This document shows, piece by piece, positions 21,571-31,989 of a DNA stretch of 64,000 nt. Position 1 is the stretch's first letter. The number at the start of each line of letters is the position of its first letter. This stretch comes from Heloderma charlesbogerti (Eukaryota; Chordata; Lepidosauria; Squamata; Helodermatidae): the NCBI GenBank assembly GCA_026122225.1, contig JANEZZ010000739.1:1736001-1800000 (forward strand). Reading direction: 5' to 3'. Below the pieces are notes generated by a model. That model had not been told where the DNA came from and did not search any database. It saw only the letters and a list, made by a program, of their open reading frames with translations. The translations under genes and the position numbers were made by a program.

Positions 21571-22161
21571 CACAAGCACTAGGCTTGTGACTCCTGTGGC
21601 GGCTAGGATGGGCAAAAGCAGAAAGGGATTAAGGATGGTGTGCATGCAGAGGCACTTTATGGTGACAGGTGATGCCTAAGGCCCTCCGAATGGGTTGTGC
21701 GGCTCGACGGGGGGATAAGGGTTGCCTGGGAGACCAACTCTCCTCACACACCCAGGTGTTGTGCGGCACCATGTTGGGGGTGACACCGGAAGGTATACCT
21801 CCCCCACAAGGGGCAGTCCGGAGGGGCGGCGAGATCGACGCCACCCCTCAGGCTGGGTGTGCATTCGCCCAAGAAGTGCCAGCTAGTCGCTGGCACAGTG
21901 ACAGTCAGATGCCCATTCTAGGTTCCACTTTGCAGATATTTCAATAAACGTGGCCCAATTTTCAACCCAAGCCTTGTTGTCTGACTCTTCTTTGACCCAT
22001 CTCCTCTCACAAAGTGCTGTCCCAGGGGGATTCCACCGGGGGGGGGGCAGGAGGCTGTTCCGCCATGGATTCCAGGGGGCTGGATTCTTTATGGAATCCG
22101 TGGCGGAATTCAGAACTCACTGGAATCCATGGTGGAACTCTCCGCCATCCCTAGTTTTCAC

Positions 22162-22238
22162 CAGAGATCTTACCAGGAGGACTTGAAACTTGAAATAAGC
22201 AGCATGGCACACCCACCATTTGCATGCCTAGAGCGGCC
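22162..22238. other. Host spacer between two palindromic insertions
   Basis: A short host segment follows the TSD at 22154-22161. It carries ctagagc-type sequence (22228-22238) used as target by the next element. Confidence 0.4.
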
Positions 22239-22859
22239 TAGGGATGGGGGAGAATTTCTCCACGAATCTCGGGGAGGCCGAATGCCAACGCATTTGGCCC
22301 CCCGAAACTGTTGGTGAAATTCTGCGCCACCCCCCCCCGGTATGGGACTTACCTCCCTCGAATGTCCCTCTCGGCGGCAGGTCCTGGCAGTGTTTCGGTG
22401 GCAGAAGGGGCGGCAGCTGGTCTTCCGACCGGCTGCCACCGCCGCTATTTCTCCGTACAGTTTTTTTTTTAAAAAAAACACGTGATAGGCTACGTAACGA
22501 TTTACGTAGCCTATCACGGCTAGATTTTCAAAGTCAGCCATGATAGGCTATGTAAATCGTTACGTAGCCTATCACGGGTGACTTTGAAAAAAAAAAAAGC
22601 TCGTACGCAAATGGCGGCACCCATGGGCGCCGCCATTTGCGTTCCTTATTTGGGCCCGGGTAGTCTACATAAAGATTTACATAGACTATGGAGAAAATAA
22701 GGGCAACGCTATTTGCTTCTCCCCGCTTGGCCTGAATTTTGGCCGAGTGAGGCGGGGCACCTCCCCCCCTGGCCTGAACATCGGGGGGAGAACCGAAGCA
22801 CCTCCCACCCACCGTGAAGCAAGGTGTGGGACCAGGTAAGTGACTTTCGTACATCCCTA
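22239..22859. mobile_element. Palindromic hAT-like non-autonomous element (copy 8)
   Basis: It runs from TAGGGATGGGGGAGAATTTC to GACTTTCGTACATCCCTA. The right flank ctagagcc (22860-22867) matches the left flank ctagagcggcc if three bases were added. Left ACTTACC and right CAGGTAAGTGACTTTCG are intact. It contains GATAGGCTACGTAACGATTT hairpins, a GGCGGCACCCATGGGCGCCGCC palindrome and half of the ATAAGG module, so the core is asymmetrically deleted compared with the 974-bp copies. Confidence 0.85.
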
Positions 22860-22867
22860 CTAGAGCC

Positions 22868-23918
22868 AAAGTCGGATCAGCCTGCTATAATTAGTTTGAC
22901 ACAGAGTTCATGGGCCAAATGGCTCACAGAGGGGTTGGTGAGAATAACTGAGACCATATTTGAATACAGAAATGGGAACCACAGCCTGGAGTCTCAATGC
23001 TGATCTCTTTCTTCATGGCAGGGGTGGGCAACTTGTCAGCCAAAATAGCTGGAGGGTCACAACTCCCCTCAGCCCTCACCAGCACAGTCGATGATGAGGG
23101 ATGGTGGGAATTGCAGTCCAACAACATCTGGGAGGGGGGCACAAGTTGCAAAGCCAGACTTTATGGAGATTGGGGTTAATACATAACATCCCCTCTCCTT
23201 TCTCCATGCATTGGTGCCTACAGGGTAATAATGAAGATCAAGTGCATTTGAGAATCAGAATTATGTGGGGGTTGGAGGTGCATTGGGGGTTGGCACTACC
23301 TCTCCTGACCTCCGGTAGTCTGATTTGGCATTTGGACTCTGTCTTGTTGACATGCCACCAGCTGTTGCATCCCCCACATGGCAGGTTGTTCAGCATTCCC
23401 AGTCCCAAAGCACGTAAATATATAGCCCTACTCTCATCCTTAAATCGCAGGATAGGGGATCAGGATCATATCTCTTGGCCCTGCCCTAGACCACCATAGG
23501 CTAATGAGAAGGTGTGCATATGACTCTACATGGGTGTAGTCACTGTACATGTAATCAGAAACCCGTGGATGGTTATCTCTTAAGGAAAAGACATAACTGA
23601 AGAATAACTTTTTCTCAGAAAGCATGGGTTTTTGTTCATTTTATTATTTATTTGTTTGCATATTAGACATATCTTTTTTGGTGGATCATGCAGAGAGAGT
23701 AAATATGCTGGTTAATCCAAGGGATGTTTACTTAGAAATACGAGCTGTTGCACTCAGTAGGACTTTGGACTAGATTGACTGTACATCTGTCAAAAGGATG
23801 CATCCCGTTCAACCACAGAGTGGGAGCATTGTCTGTTCTTGTAGATAACGTGGCCTAATTATTTACAAAATCAGAAAAAAGGGAAGTGATTCTCATAATT
23901 TTTAATTCTTGGATTCCT
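22868..23918. other. Sequence downstream of V2R copy A, no gene
   Basis: It holds one short MITE (23019-23150). The rest shows no motif. The window 23650-23918 is AT-rich and just past the last codon of V2R exon 6. Confidence 0.5.
23019..23150. mobile_element. Short hAT-type MITE
   Basis: The ends CAGGGGTGGGCAACTTGT and the inverse GGGGGGCACAAGTTGC, with an internal TCCAACAACATCTGG, match a short element I recall as common in squamates and other amniotes. Inverted arms GATGATGAGGGATGGTGGGA pair with the left half. The family name is from memory of its look, not from a search. Confidence 0.55.
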
Positions 23919-24817
23919 TTAGTTTTTTCTCATTAGTTGCTCCCTGTTGTTCAGATCAGCCCTCCGCATGAGGATATAGCATTTCGGGAAAAAGATGCAA
24001 ACCAGTTAGCCAGCACTGGAGGTTAAAATAGAGAAAATTTCCACAGCCACCATGTATTTTCCTTTGGTGCTCAGGTAGGCTGGGACAAAGGAGAGCCAAA
24101 CACTGCAAAAGACCAACATGCTGAAAGTGATGAACTTGGCTTCATTGAAACTGTCAGGTAACTTCCTGACTAAGAAAGCTACTGTGAAGCTGACAATAGA
24201 CAGAAAGAACATGTAGCCCAGGACACAGTAGAACATGGTGATAGAACCTTCATTACATTCTGCCACAATTTCCCCAGTCAGTGAATGCATGTCCATATCT
24301 GGGAATGGAGGAAAAGTACTCAGCCAAATCACGCAAAGTCCTGTTTGAATCAAGGGGCAGGAAATGACTATCAAATTGGCCGCCTTTTTCCCTACCCATT
24401 TCCTCATTCTGCATCCTGGTTTGGTAGCCATGAATGCCAGAACCACCATGATGGTCTTTGCCAAAAGAGAAGAAAGCGCAAGTGAGAAGATGATGCCAAA
24501 AGCTGTTTGCTGGAGAAGGCAAGTCAATGCTTTGGGCTTTCCAATGAACAACAAGGAGCAGAGGAAACACAGAAGGAGAGAGATGAGGAGGATGTAGGTG
24601 AGACTCCGGTTGTTGGCTTTGACTATGGGAGTGTCCTGGTGCTTCACAAAGGTTCCAAGTACCAAAGCTGTGATCAGAGCAAGACCAGGAGCAGAGAAAG
24701 CTAAAGTGATTCCCAAAGGTTCTTCATAGGAGAGGTAGCTTATAACCTTGGGAATACATTGGATCTGCTCTAAATTTGAATAATGGTCTTCTGAGCATTC
24801 AGTACAGAAATCCATAT
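23919..24817 (-). pseudogene. V2R copy A, exon 6 (seven-transmembrane domain)
   Basis: The acceptor TTTTCCAG|ATATGG defines the start at 24817. The exon encodes the end of the cysteine-rich region ([20 protein letters not shown]), then [20 protein letters not shown] and seven helices. Family-C landmarks: [20 protein letters not shown] (TM3), [17 protein letters not shown] (loop), [19 protein letters not shown] (TM6 entry), [20 protein letters not shown] (TM7). A TAA at 24006-24008 follows SSAG inside TM7. Beyond it the frame is open for 28 more codons (CIFFPKCYILMRRADLNNRE..) to the natural stop at 23919-23921. The stop removes part of TM7 and the C-tail. Confidence 0.94.
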
Positions 24818-25568
24818 CTGGAAAGAAAAGAGAGATAGAGAAGTTATGAAATCTACGATAGCAGAGGCCTCCAAGCAACAATGTAGCATGGTTCAAACTT
24901 CATTTCCTTATTATTCAGCAGTGCCCACATACATACTCCTTAGTCCATATGTGCAAAGCAAACATAAAATAAAGGATGCTTCAAATATGAAAGAGAAGGC
25001 AGTGCTTTGTGGTATAGCATGGTAATGCATGAACAGTAAGCCAAGAAATCTGTGATTAAGACCTCACCAGAGCAGTAAAATAATCACCCAGAAGTCCCCC
25101 CCCCTCTCATACACACACACACACACACACACACACTTGCCCAACCGGTGAGAATTTCCATGGGCACTGTCAACCTCAGGCAGCCCAAGCCATGCCACTG
25201 CACGAGGTTGGCAAGCAAAGACTGTCCCCCAGCCAGGCTGCCCCCATCAGTCTATCACCCATGTGCCTGCCTCTTGCTTCTGCCAGTCCACACCCTCTTC
25301 CTGCCCCTCAAGCTCAGTTTATGCTTTTCTGGGATTAGTAATAGAAGCAACCTACTGTAGAAGCTGAGCTCCCACTTGACTCCAGAGTGCCAGATACAGC
25401 TGCAGACAACCACTGATTAAAATACACTTTTTCTTTTGCTGTTGTCCCCCTGCCCCTCATTTTTTGTTTCTGTAATTAGTTGAAATAATAAAGAAAACAC
25501 AAACTGGGAGGTGAGGGAGGACAGACAGAAGGGTGGGGGTGGGGATACACAGACACACACACTTTGCG
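24818..25568. other. V2R copy A intron 5, gene-proximal part
   Basis: It contains an (AC)n microsatellite at 25109-25136 and a block near 25365 (GAGCTCCCACTTGACTCCAG) paralogous to about 2860 in copy B and about 52480 in copy C. A 60-bp block at 25019-25080 (GGTAATGCATGAACAGTAAG) recurs at 31349-31420. Confidence 0.6.
25109..25136. repeat. (AC)n microsatellite
   Basis: About fourteen AC units. Confidence 0.9.
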
Positions 25569-26410
25569 TAGGGATGTACGAAAGTCACTTACCTTTTCGA
25601 TGGGGTGATTCGTGGTGGGGGGGAGGCGCTCCGCACCTCCCCCCGAAATCCTAACCCGGCCGGCTCTGCTCCACAGAGATTCCGTGGAATTGCTGGCCGG
25701 GGCCGCCCGCAGCCAGACATCTGGCCGCTGGGCACCTGCAGACAACCCCCCCCCCACAGCATATGCAAATGGCAGCTGCTATGGCATCCGCCATTTGCAT
25801 TCCCTTTTTTTCGCTGTTTTAGCCTACATAAATATTTACGTAAGCTATTATGTCAAAAAAAAGGGGAACACAAATAGCATAGTGGGCTCCATTTGCATTC
25901 CTCCCCCCCCCGCTGTTTTAGCCTATGTAAATATTTACATAAGCTATTACGGTGGGAAAAAAAAGGAACGCAAATAGCGCCCACTACGCTATTTGCGTTC
26001 CCCTTTTTTCCGCCATAATAGCCTACGTAAATATTTATGTAGGCTACAACAGTGAAAAATAGGGAACGCAAATGGCAGATGCCGTGGCTGCTGCCATTTG
26101 CGTACGCTGGTTTTTTGGGGGGGGATTAGCCGTGATAGGCTATGTAAATACTTACATAGCCTATCACGGCAGCCTGTCTGGACACAAATGGCGGCCGCTA
26201 CAGCGGCCACCATTTGCATCCGCAGCAGCCTGTCCGGCTGCTCCACGGAGCTGCCGTGGAGCAGAGCCGGCCGGGCAGGATTACAGGGGGGAGGACTGGA
26301 TCGCCTCCCCTCCCATTCTGGATTCTGGGGGGAGGGACGGTGTGCCTTCCCCGGTCCCTCCCCACTGCGAAAAATTCCGTGAAAAGGTAAGTGAGCTTCG
26401 TACATCCCTA
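25569..26410. mobile_element. Palindromic hAT-like non-autonomous element (copy 9)
   Basis: Both ends are of the same type: TAGGGATGTACGAAAGTCAC at the left and GAGCTTCGTACATCCCTA at the right, giving a TIR of about 25 bp. Both carry ACTTACCTTTTCG or its inverse AAAAGGTAAGTGAG. Inside are TTTAGCCTACATAAATATTT-type hairpins, then GATAGGCTATGTAAATACTT. Flanking octamers (actttgcg, gatttacc) agree at only 4 of 8, so the duplication is decayed or absent. It lies in V2R copy A intron 5. Confidence 0.85.
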
Positions 26411-26595
26411 GATTTACCACCTTCACTACCATATCCAGTCATAGTCCCCTCCCCCGCCTGTCCATATGCGGCAGTGTTTGTATTTCCCTCCTGTCCAATC
26501 ACAGCTCTCTACGGCCCATGTCTTCTTCCAGCTACCGTTTGCATAGCTTCCACAGCAGCCCCTGTTTCTTCAGCAACAAGCAGAGGGCTGGATGT

Positions 26596-27111
26596 GCGCG
26601 CACTTGTCTGACCTCGAAAGCTAAGCAGGGTCGGTCCCAGTCAGTGCTTGGATGGGAGACCGCCTGGGAATCAGGCTTCCTGCACTGAGCAGGGGGTTGT
26701 TGTATCCCTTCAAATGAGATTAAGTTTTACCCCCTCCTATCCCCAGCTCTGGATGTTTTTTTTTTTAAATTCAGGCATTATCCTCGCAGAATCGGGGCTT
26801 CTCCGTGATGTTTTTTTTTCTACTTCAGGCATGATCTTCCAATCTTCAAAGTTGTGAAGCTTTGAATCTTTGAAGATCATGCCTGAATTAGAAAAAAGAA
26901 ATCACGGAGAAGCCTGATTCTGCGAGGATAATGCCTGATGTTTAAAAAAAACATCTGGAGCAGGGGAGAGGAGGGGGTAAAACTTAGTCTCATTTGAGGG
27001 GCTACAACAACCCCCTGCTCAATGCAGGAAGCCCGATTCCCAGGCAGTCACCCATACAACTACTGACAGGGGCCAACCCCGCTTAGAATCTGAGATCAGA
27101 CAAGCATGCGC
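26596..27111. repeat. 516-bp inverted repeat with 5S rRNA-derived arms
   Basis: The left arm (26603-26680) matches 5S rRNA from about nucleotide 33 to 105, including the internal control region AAGCTAAGCAGGGTC (26618-26632) and TGGATGGGAGACCGCCTGG (26649-26667). The right arm (about 27027-27105) is the same sequence inverted, more diverged. Between them the two halves stay complementary to the centre at about 26853 (CTTCAAAG...CTTTGAA). Ends read GCGCGCACTTGTCTG and CAGACAAGCATGCGC. It is not a functional 5S gene: the first third and the normal 3' end are missing. Likely a 5S-derived SINE (SINE3 type) in foldback form. Confidence 0.85.
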
Positions 27112-27588
27112 AGGAGAACAGCAGGAAAACAGCACAGCACTTGAGTGTGAACCGAGCTCGCACATTCGATGAAGCACTGCAACGGGGAAAATGGGTGAGT
27201 GTGAATAATCACATTTTAATGAGAGAGCGTTTAACCCGACAGGACACCGAATTCATTGCGATGGCGGGTGCAATGTAAATCAGCCCAGAGAGAGACACAC
27301 ACAGTGAACTAGGCAGACACAGACAGGAACATGCACACACACTGGAGAATGAGGATAAAGACAGATGCACACTGGGGGGGGGAGACATACACAAACCGGG
27401 GGGTTGGGGAGAGATCCAAACATATACAGAAGGGTGGAGAGAGACACAAGCCAACAAACTCACACACTGAGGGGTAGGAGTGGATGGAGATACACATATC
27501 TACAGACTTACTGTAGGGTGGGGAGATACGGAACACACAAACCTAGCGGTGGGACAACCCACGCTGTCTCAGCGTTGGGGGATTCCAG
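27112..27588. other. Low-complexity purine/CA-rich stretch
   Basis: Many ACACAC and GAGAGA runs, no gene. It ends at the TSD gattccag (27581-27588). Confidence 0.5.
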
Positions 27589-29442
27589 TAGGGATGCACG
27601 AAAGTCACTTACCTGGTCTCGCAGCTTGCTTCACAGTGGGGGGGAGGTGCTTTGCTGCTCCCCCCGAAGTTCAGGCCAAGGGGGGAGGCTTCCCGCCTCG
27701 CCCGGCCGCGAACTTCAAAAGAAAAAAAAAATGCCCCTGTGATAGGCTACGTAACGATTTACATAGCCTATCATGGCTAGATCTGCAAAGTCAGCCGTGA
27801 TAGGCTACGTTCATCGTCACGTAGCCTACCACGGGTGAGTTTGGAAAAAAAAAAAAAGCGCGTACGCAAATGGCGGCCCCCATAGGGAGCTGCCATTCGC
27901 GTTCCTTATTTGGTCCCTGTAGTCTACGTAAAGATTTACGTAGACTACGGCGAAAATAAGGGCAACGCTATTTGCGTTGTCCTTATTTTCGCCGTAGTCT
28001 ACGTAAATCTTTACGTAGACTACAGGGACCAAATAAGGAACGTGAATGGCTGCTCCCTATGGGGGCCGCCATTAGCCATATGCGCTTTTTTTAAAAAAGT
28101 CACCCGTGATAGGCTACGTGACGATTAACGTAGCCTATCATGGCTGACTTTGCAAATCTAGCCGTGATAGGCTACGTAAATCATTACGTAGCTAGGGATG
28201 GCGGAGAATTTCTCCCCGAAACTTTGGGGGGCCAAGCGCCAATGTGTTCGGCCCCCCGAACAAGTTTCGGGGAGAAATCCTCAACACCCCCCCGCCCCCC
28301 GCACCCCCCCCGGGACGGGACTTACCTTCCCTGAATGTCCCTCCTGGCGGCGGGTCCGGCTGGCGGTTCGTCGGGTGTTCGAGCGGGGCGGGAGCGGCAG
28401 CCGGTCTTTCGACCGGCTGCCGCCCCCGCCATTGTAATAAAAGAAAAAAAAAAAGTCCCCTGATAGGCTACGTGACGATTCACGTAGCCTTTCATGGCTA
28501 GATTTGCAAAGTCAGCCGTGCTAGGCTACGTGAATCGTCACGTAGCCTATCACGGGTGACTTAAAAAAAAAAAAAAAAAGTGTGTACGGATAATGGCGGC
28601 CCCCATAGGGAGCCGCCATTCCCGTTCCTTATTTGGTGGCTGTAGTCTACGTAAATGTTTACGTAGACTACGGCGAAAATAAGGGCAATGCTATTTGCGT
28701 TGCCCTTATTTTCGCCGTAGTCTACGTAAACATTTACGTAGACTACAGCAACTAAATAAGGAATACGAATGGCGGCTCCCTATGGGGGCCGCCATTCGCG
28801 TATGCGCTTTTTTTTTTTTTTTTTTAAGTCACCCGTGATAGGCTACGTGACGATTCACGTAGCCTATCACGGCTGACTTTGCAGATCTAGCCGTGATAGG
28901 CTACGTGAATCGTCATGTAGCCTATCAGGGGGCGTTTTTTTTTTTTTTTTTAAGTTTCGCATTCGCGGCCGGGCGAGGCGGCAAGCCTCCTCCCCGGCCT
29001 GAATTTCGGCCGGGCGAGGCGGGAAGCCTCCCCCCCAGCCTGAATTTTGCCCGGGCGAGGCGGGAAGCCTCCCCCCCGGCCTGAACTTCGCGGGGGGAGC
29101 AGCGAAGCGCTCCCCCCCACCGCGAACAAGCTGCGCGAAAAGGTAAGTGACTTTCGTCCACCCCTATACGTAGCCTATCACAGGGGCGTTTTTTTTTTTT
29201 TACTTTTCTTGTAATGGTGGCGGAGGCAGCTGGTCGAAAGATTGGCTGCCGCCCCCGCCCCTGATGAAGACCTGCCGAACCGCCGCCGGGACCTGCCGCC
29301 AGGAGGGACATTCATGAAAGGTAAGTCCCATCCCGGGGGGGCGGGGGGGGCGGAGAATTTCTCCCCGAACAACCTTCAGAGGACCGAATGCGTTGGCGCT
29401 TGGCCCCCTGAAGTTTCGGGGAGAAATTCTCCCCCTTCCCTA
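27589..29442. mobile_element. Palindromic hAT-like element containing a second copy (copy 10)
   Basis: Left end TAGGGATGCACGAAAGTCAC, right end GAGAAATTCTCCCCCTTCCCTA. The octamer gattccag flanks it perfectly (27581-27588, 29443-29450). An internal 974-bp copy (28193-29166) with its own TSD interrupts it. Subtracting the inner element and one TSD leaves about 872 bp with the usual palindromic core. Outward GGTAAGT motifs are intact at both ends. Confidence 0.9.
28193..29166. mobile_element. Palindromic hAT-like element nested in its own family, 974 bp (copy 11)
   Basis: It runs from TAGGGATGGCGGAGAATTTC to GACTTTCGTCCACCCCTA, flanked by a perfect octamer tacgtagc (28185-28192, 29167-29174) that is part of the host element's own hairpin. 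It has exactly the length of copy 7 (16515-17488) and the same internal order in inverse orientation, so the two belong to one subfamily. The core palindrome centres near 28690. Confidence 0.92.
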
Positions 29443-29450
29443 GATTCCAG

Positions 29451-30354
29451 GCTGTCTGGGTGTGGGGATAGGGCAATCTGGGTTGTTTTGGAGGGGGGGT
29501 GTGATCTATGTGATCTGCAGGGGGAGGGGAAATTCAGGGCTCTCCTAGGGTGGTGGGCAATCCAGGTTATCATTAGACGACAGAATTAGGATTTCTATTC
29601 TAAAAATAGAAATTTGATTGAAATACTTTCCCACCAACCCCAGTACAAGAGGAATATCTTTTACGTGAGAACGCTTTCACTTCTTCAGAAATCTGCACTA
29701 AAAAAAATGGTTGCCAGCCTGTTCCTAAGGCCGCCCTTTCACTAAAGAAAACCCAGGCAGCCCCCCCATTCTGGACCATTTCTGCATTTATCGCATGCTC
29801 CCACATGGTGACCACATGACTGCTGAGAAGGGAAGCATTTTATTTTCAAGGTTCCATCAAACACCATGAATCTCTGCCATCTTGTGGCTGTTTTAAGAGT
29901 GTAACAATCTGACTTTAAAAGATGGTTTATTCATTCCAGGTCCTTTTGGAGCAAAATAACGAGGAAATTCCTTTGGATGTGACCTGGAAGTTAACAACAT
30001 CATGAAAAGGACCCACAAACGTCCATGAGTAAGCAATCTCAATAGAATAAAAGCTCAATGTGAAGGAGCCCTAAAACTAAGTCACTTTTGACAAATGGAG
30101 GAGCTTTTTTTTCACTTTTTGTCTTTAAACTGTTCTTCCTCCCTCAAACTCTCACCAATGTTTCTGATATTTTCAGGATATGTAAATTCAATGCTTCTTT
30201 CTGGCATCCAAAAGTTTCACAGAGATTGGTGAAATTATTCCAGTTTTATAAAAGTTAAAACAATCCAAGACCCGATCACCATTTAACATGGTGGAATGCT
30301 TAAACAAACAAACACACACAGACAACCTCATGGGACTTAAGAATATAATACATA
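29451..30354. other. V2R copy A intron 5, no exon seen
   Basis: Unassigned sequence. The block 29985-30080 (CTGGAAGTTAACAACATCAT, GACCCACAAACGTCCATGAG) recurs at about 36570-36640, so it is an unidentified interspersed repeat. Confidence 0.5.
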
Positions 30355-30540
30355 GACTAAGACGGCCAAAAATAAGGAACGCAAATGGTGGCGGCCGTAG
30401 CCGCCGCCATTTGTGTACGCGGTTGTTTTTTTTTTTAACCCAGCCATGATAGGCTATGTAAATCTTTATGTAGCCTATCACATCTTGCAACCCCCCCCCC
30501 GACAAGACTGCAAATGGTGGCGGTGGCAGCCGGTCGGACA
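30355..30540. mobile_element. Fragment of a palindromic hAT-like element (copy 12)
   Basis: ACTAAGACGGCCAAAAATAA, GGCGGCCGTAGCCGCCGCCA and GATAGGCTATGTAAATCTTT are internal modules of the family. Neither terminal motif is present, so both ends are lost. Confidence 0.75.
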
Positions 30541-30831
30541 TATATCCTTCTTCTTTCATTTGCATATGAAGGACATTATTAACTAAATCAAACCACACAT
30601 CCAATGTTTGGAGTGTTGAAAGGCATAACCAAGTATCACCAGGCCTGTATGTGAAAAGGAGATTACATTCTTCTATAACCAGGGCTCTGGCTATAGCCTT
30701 ATATTCAAGGATCAGTAACATATTCCTACTCCCTCCAGGTCAGGGGCCATGCTAATTTTTATTACATTAGTTTTGCTTGATATAGTATGATATGTAGTGG
30801 ACTTGACAGCTGTGAAGACTATGCCTCCTAC

Positions 30832-30958
30832 CCTTTTGATAAGAAACCTTCCCTCATGCACATGGAACACAATCATAACAGCAAAATGCCTCCCCTTCCT
30901 TCTTTTTCCTGCTGTAACCAGGATGGCAGTTGTCGTTACACAGGGAATGGGGCAGCAC
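30832..30958 (-). pseudogene. V2R copy A, exon 5 (cysteine-rich region), with a stop
   Basis: The exon has the same 127-bp length as in copies B and C, with intact acceptor (GATTAG|GTGCTG) and donor (AAGG|GTAGGA). It reads [20 protein letters not shown] then [11 protein letters not shown], followed by TGA at 30854-30856 where the family has glutamate in C-P-E-G-K, then GKVSYQKG. All cysteines before the stop are kept. Confidence 0.93.
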
Positions 30959-31348
30959 CTAATCAGAAATATCAGTGGAGAAGGGTTAGGACTGAGGAAG
31001 ATATGGTTGAGGATTCATCTGATGATTGAGGATTCATTTGCAGGTATAAAGAAATGTGGTGTTCATGGGGTGGATTTCCTATGAGTTTGTTTGTTAATAA
31101 TATTGCATGCCACTAAATATAACAAAGTCTCTAAGCAGTTCACATACTAAAGTATTAAAATTACCATTAGAAATATACTGTTACTAAACAATTACATCTA
31201 GTATGGCAAAAATATAATAAAAATAATAAAATGGACCAGCATTTCAATTTTTAATTACAAGCCAGGGGAAGCCTGAGTAAACAGGTACATTTTCAGGAGG
31301 CTATTAAACACATCCTGTTTTATGCCTCCTGAACTACATGGGGGAAGT

Positions 31349-31425
31349 TGGTAATGCATGAACAGTAAGCCAAGAAATCTCAAATCTGTGATTAAGATGT
31401 CACCTGAGCAGTAAAAAAATGTGGC
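31349..31425. repeat. Intronic repeat pair with 25019-25080
   Basis: GGTAATGCATGAACAGTAAG and CTGTGATTAAGATGTCACCT match the block at 25019. Both are in introns of V2R copy A; it may be a small repeat or a trace of local duplication. Confidence 0.5.
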
Positions 31426-31761
31426 CATCACTACTGACTGAGAAGGCGTTCTTTTGAGATTTCAGATCAATCCACTGAGACATTTTTCAGTATAAGATAT
31501 AGAATGTAATCCCCATTGATTTCTGGTTATAATGATGGAATGTGTTTCTCCCAACTCAGCCTTAACATAGGGCCACAGCTACGGCCCTATAATATTTATT
31601 GTTTTTATTATTGTCTACCACCTGGATATGTTGTATATGACAGATGGCATTAAGTTACTTTTAAATGAACTAACAAAAATAGGTTGTGCTAAATCAGACT
31701 CATATGAATTAGCCATCTACAATTTTTCATCTAAAGAAACTTTAGCTTCTTTCTGTCTCAC

Positions 31762-31989
31762 CTGGTTAAACATCCTAGGTTACACAATGCTTTTATCTTC
31801 GACTGTTAGCTGCTTTCCACGAGGAGCCTGTGGACTGAACCTTCCCACTTGAACTCTCAGAAAAGACTGATTTGGGAAAATTACCCAGTTGGTAACATCA
31901 AATCCTGTGACTACTTCTCCATTTTCATCAAACTGTATTGTCTCTCCTGCACTGTTGTTGAATGAGATGCTCCTTAGAAAAGGATGGAG
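31762..31989 (-). pseudogene. V2R copy A, exon 4 (end of ligand-binding domain), with a stop
   Basis: This 228-bp exon is bounded by AATTTAG|CTCCATCC and AACCAG|GTGAGA. It encodes LHPFLRSISFNNSAGETIQF, DENGEVVTGFDVTNWVIFPN and RVQVGRFSPQAPRGKQLTVE, the second lobe of the Venus-flytrap domain. In the conserved I-V-W-H segment the tryptophan codon is TAA (31780-31782), eight residues before the donor (counting the stop codon). Confidence 0.94.

Larger units (their letters stand above)
15484..22010 (+). mobile_element. Ngaro/DIRS-type tyrosine-recombinase retrotransposon, degenerate
   Basis: This GC-rich element encodes, in order on the plus strand: a proline/lysine-rich first ORF remnant (17550-17789), an RT-RNase H (19350-20100), a probable tyrosine recombinase (about 20150-20860) and an SGNH-hydrolase-like domain (about 21300-21570). 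The last is characteristic of the Ngaro branch. The 3' region (21590-22010) with an AATAAA signal is shared with the solo units at 12425 and 54351. Many stops and frameshifts are present. It is interrupted by a SINE (about 15885-16140) and a palindromic element (16515-17488). The left boundary is inferred from the broken hAT-like copy around it. Confidence 0.78.
14993..22153. mobile_element. Palindromic hAT-like element split by a Ngaro-like insertion (copy 6)
   Basis: The left part (14993 to about 15483) begins TAGGGATGTACGAAACTCAC. The right part (about 22011-22153) ends GGAACTCTCCGCCATCCCTA. The octamer gttttcac is found exactly before the left end (14985-14992) and exactly after the right end (22154-22161), showing that the two halves are one insertion. 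About 6.5 kb of Ngaro-like sequence lies between them. Without it the element is about 0.63 kb. Confidence 0.82.

Noticed and set aside
26603..26692. Functional 5S rRNA gene
   Set aside because: Only about nucleotides 33-105 are present, without the 5' third or a T-run terminator at the right place, inside a foldback repeat.
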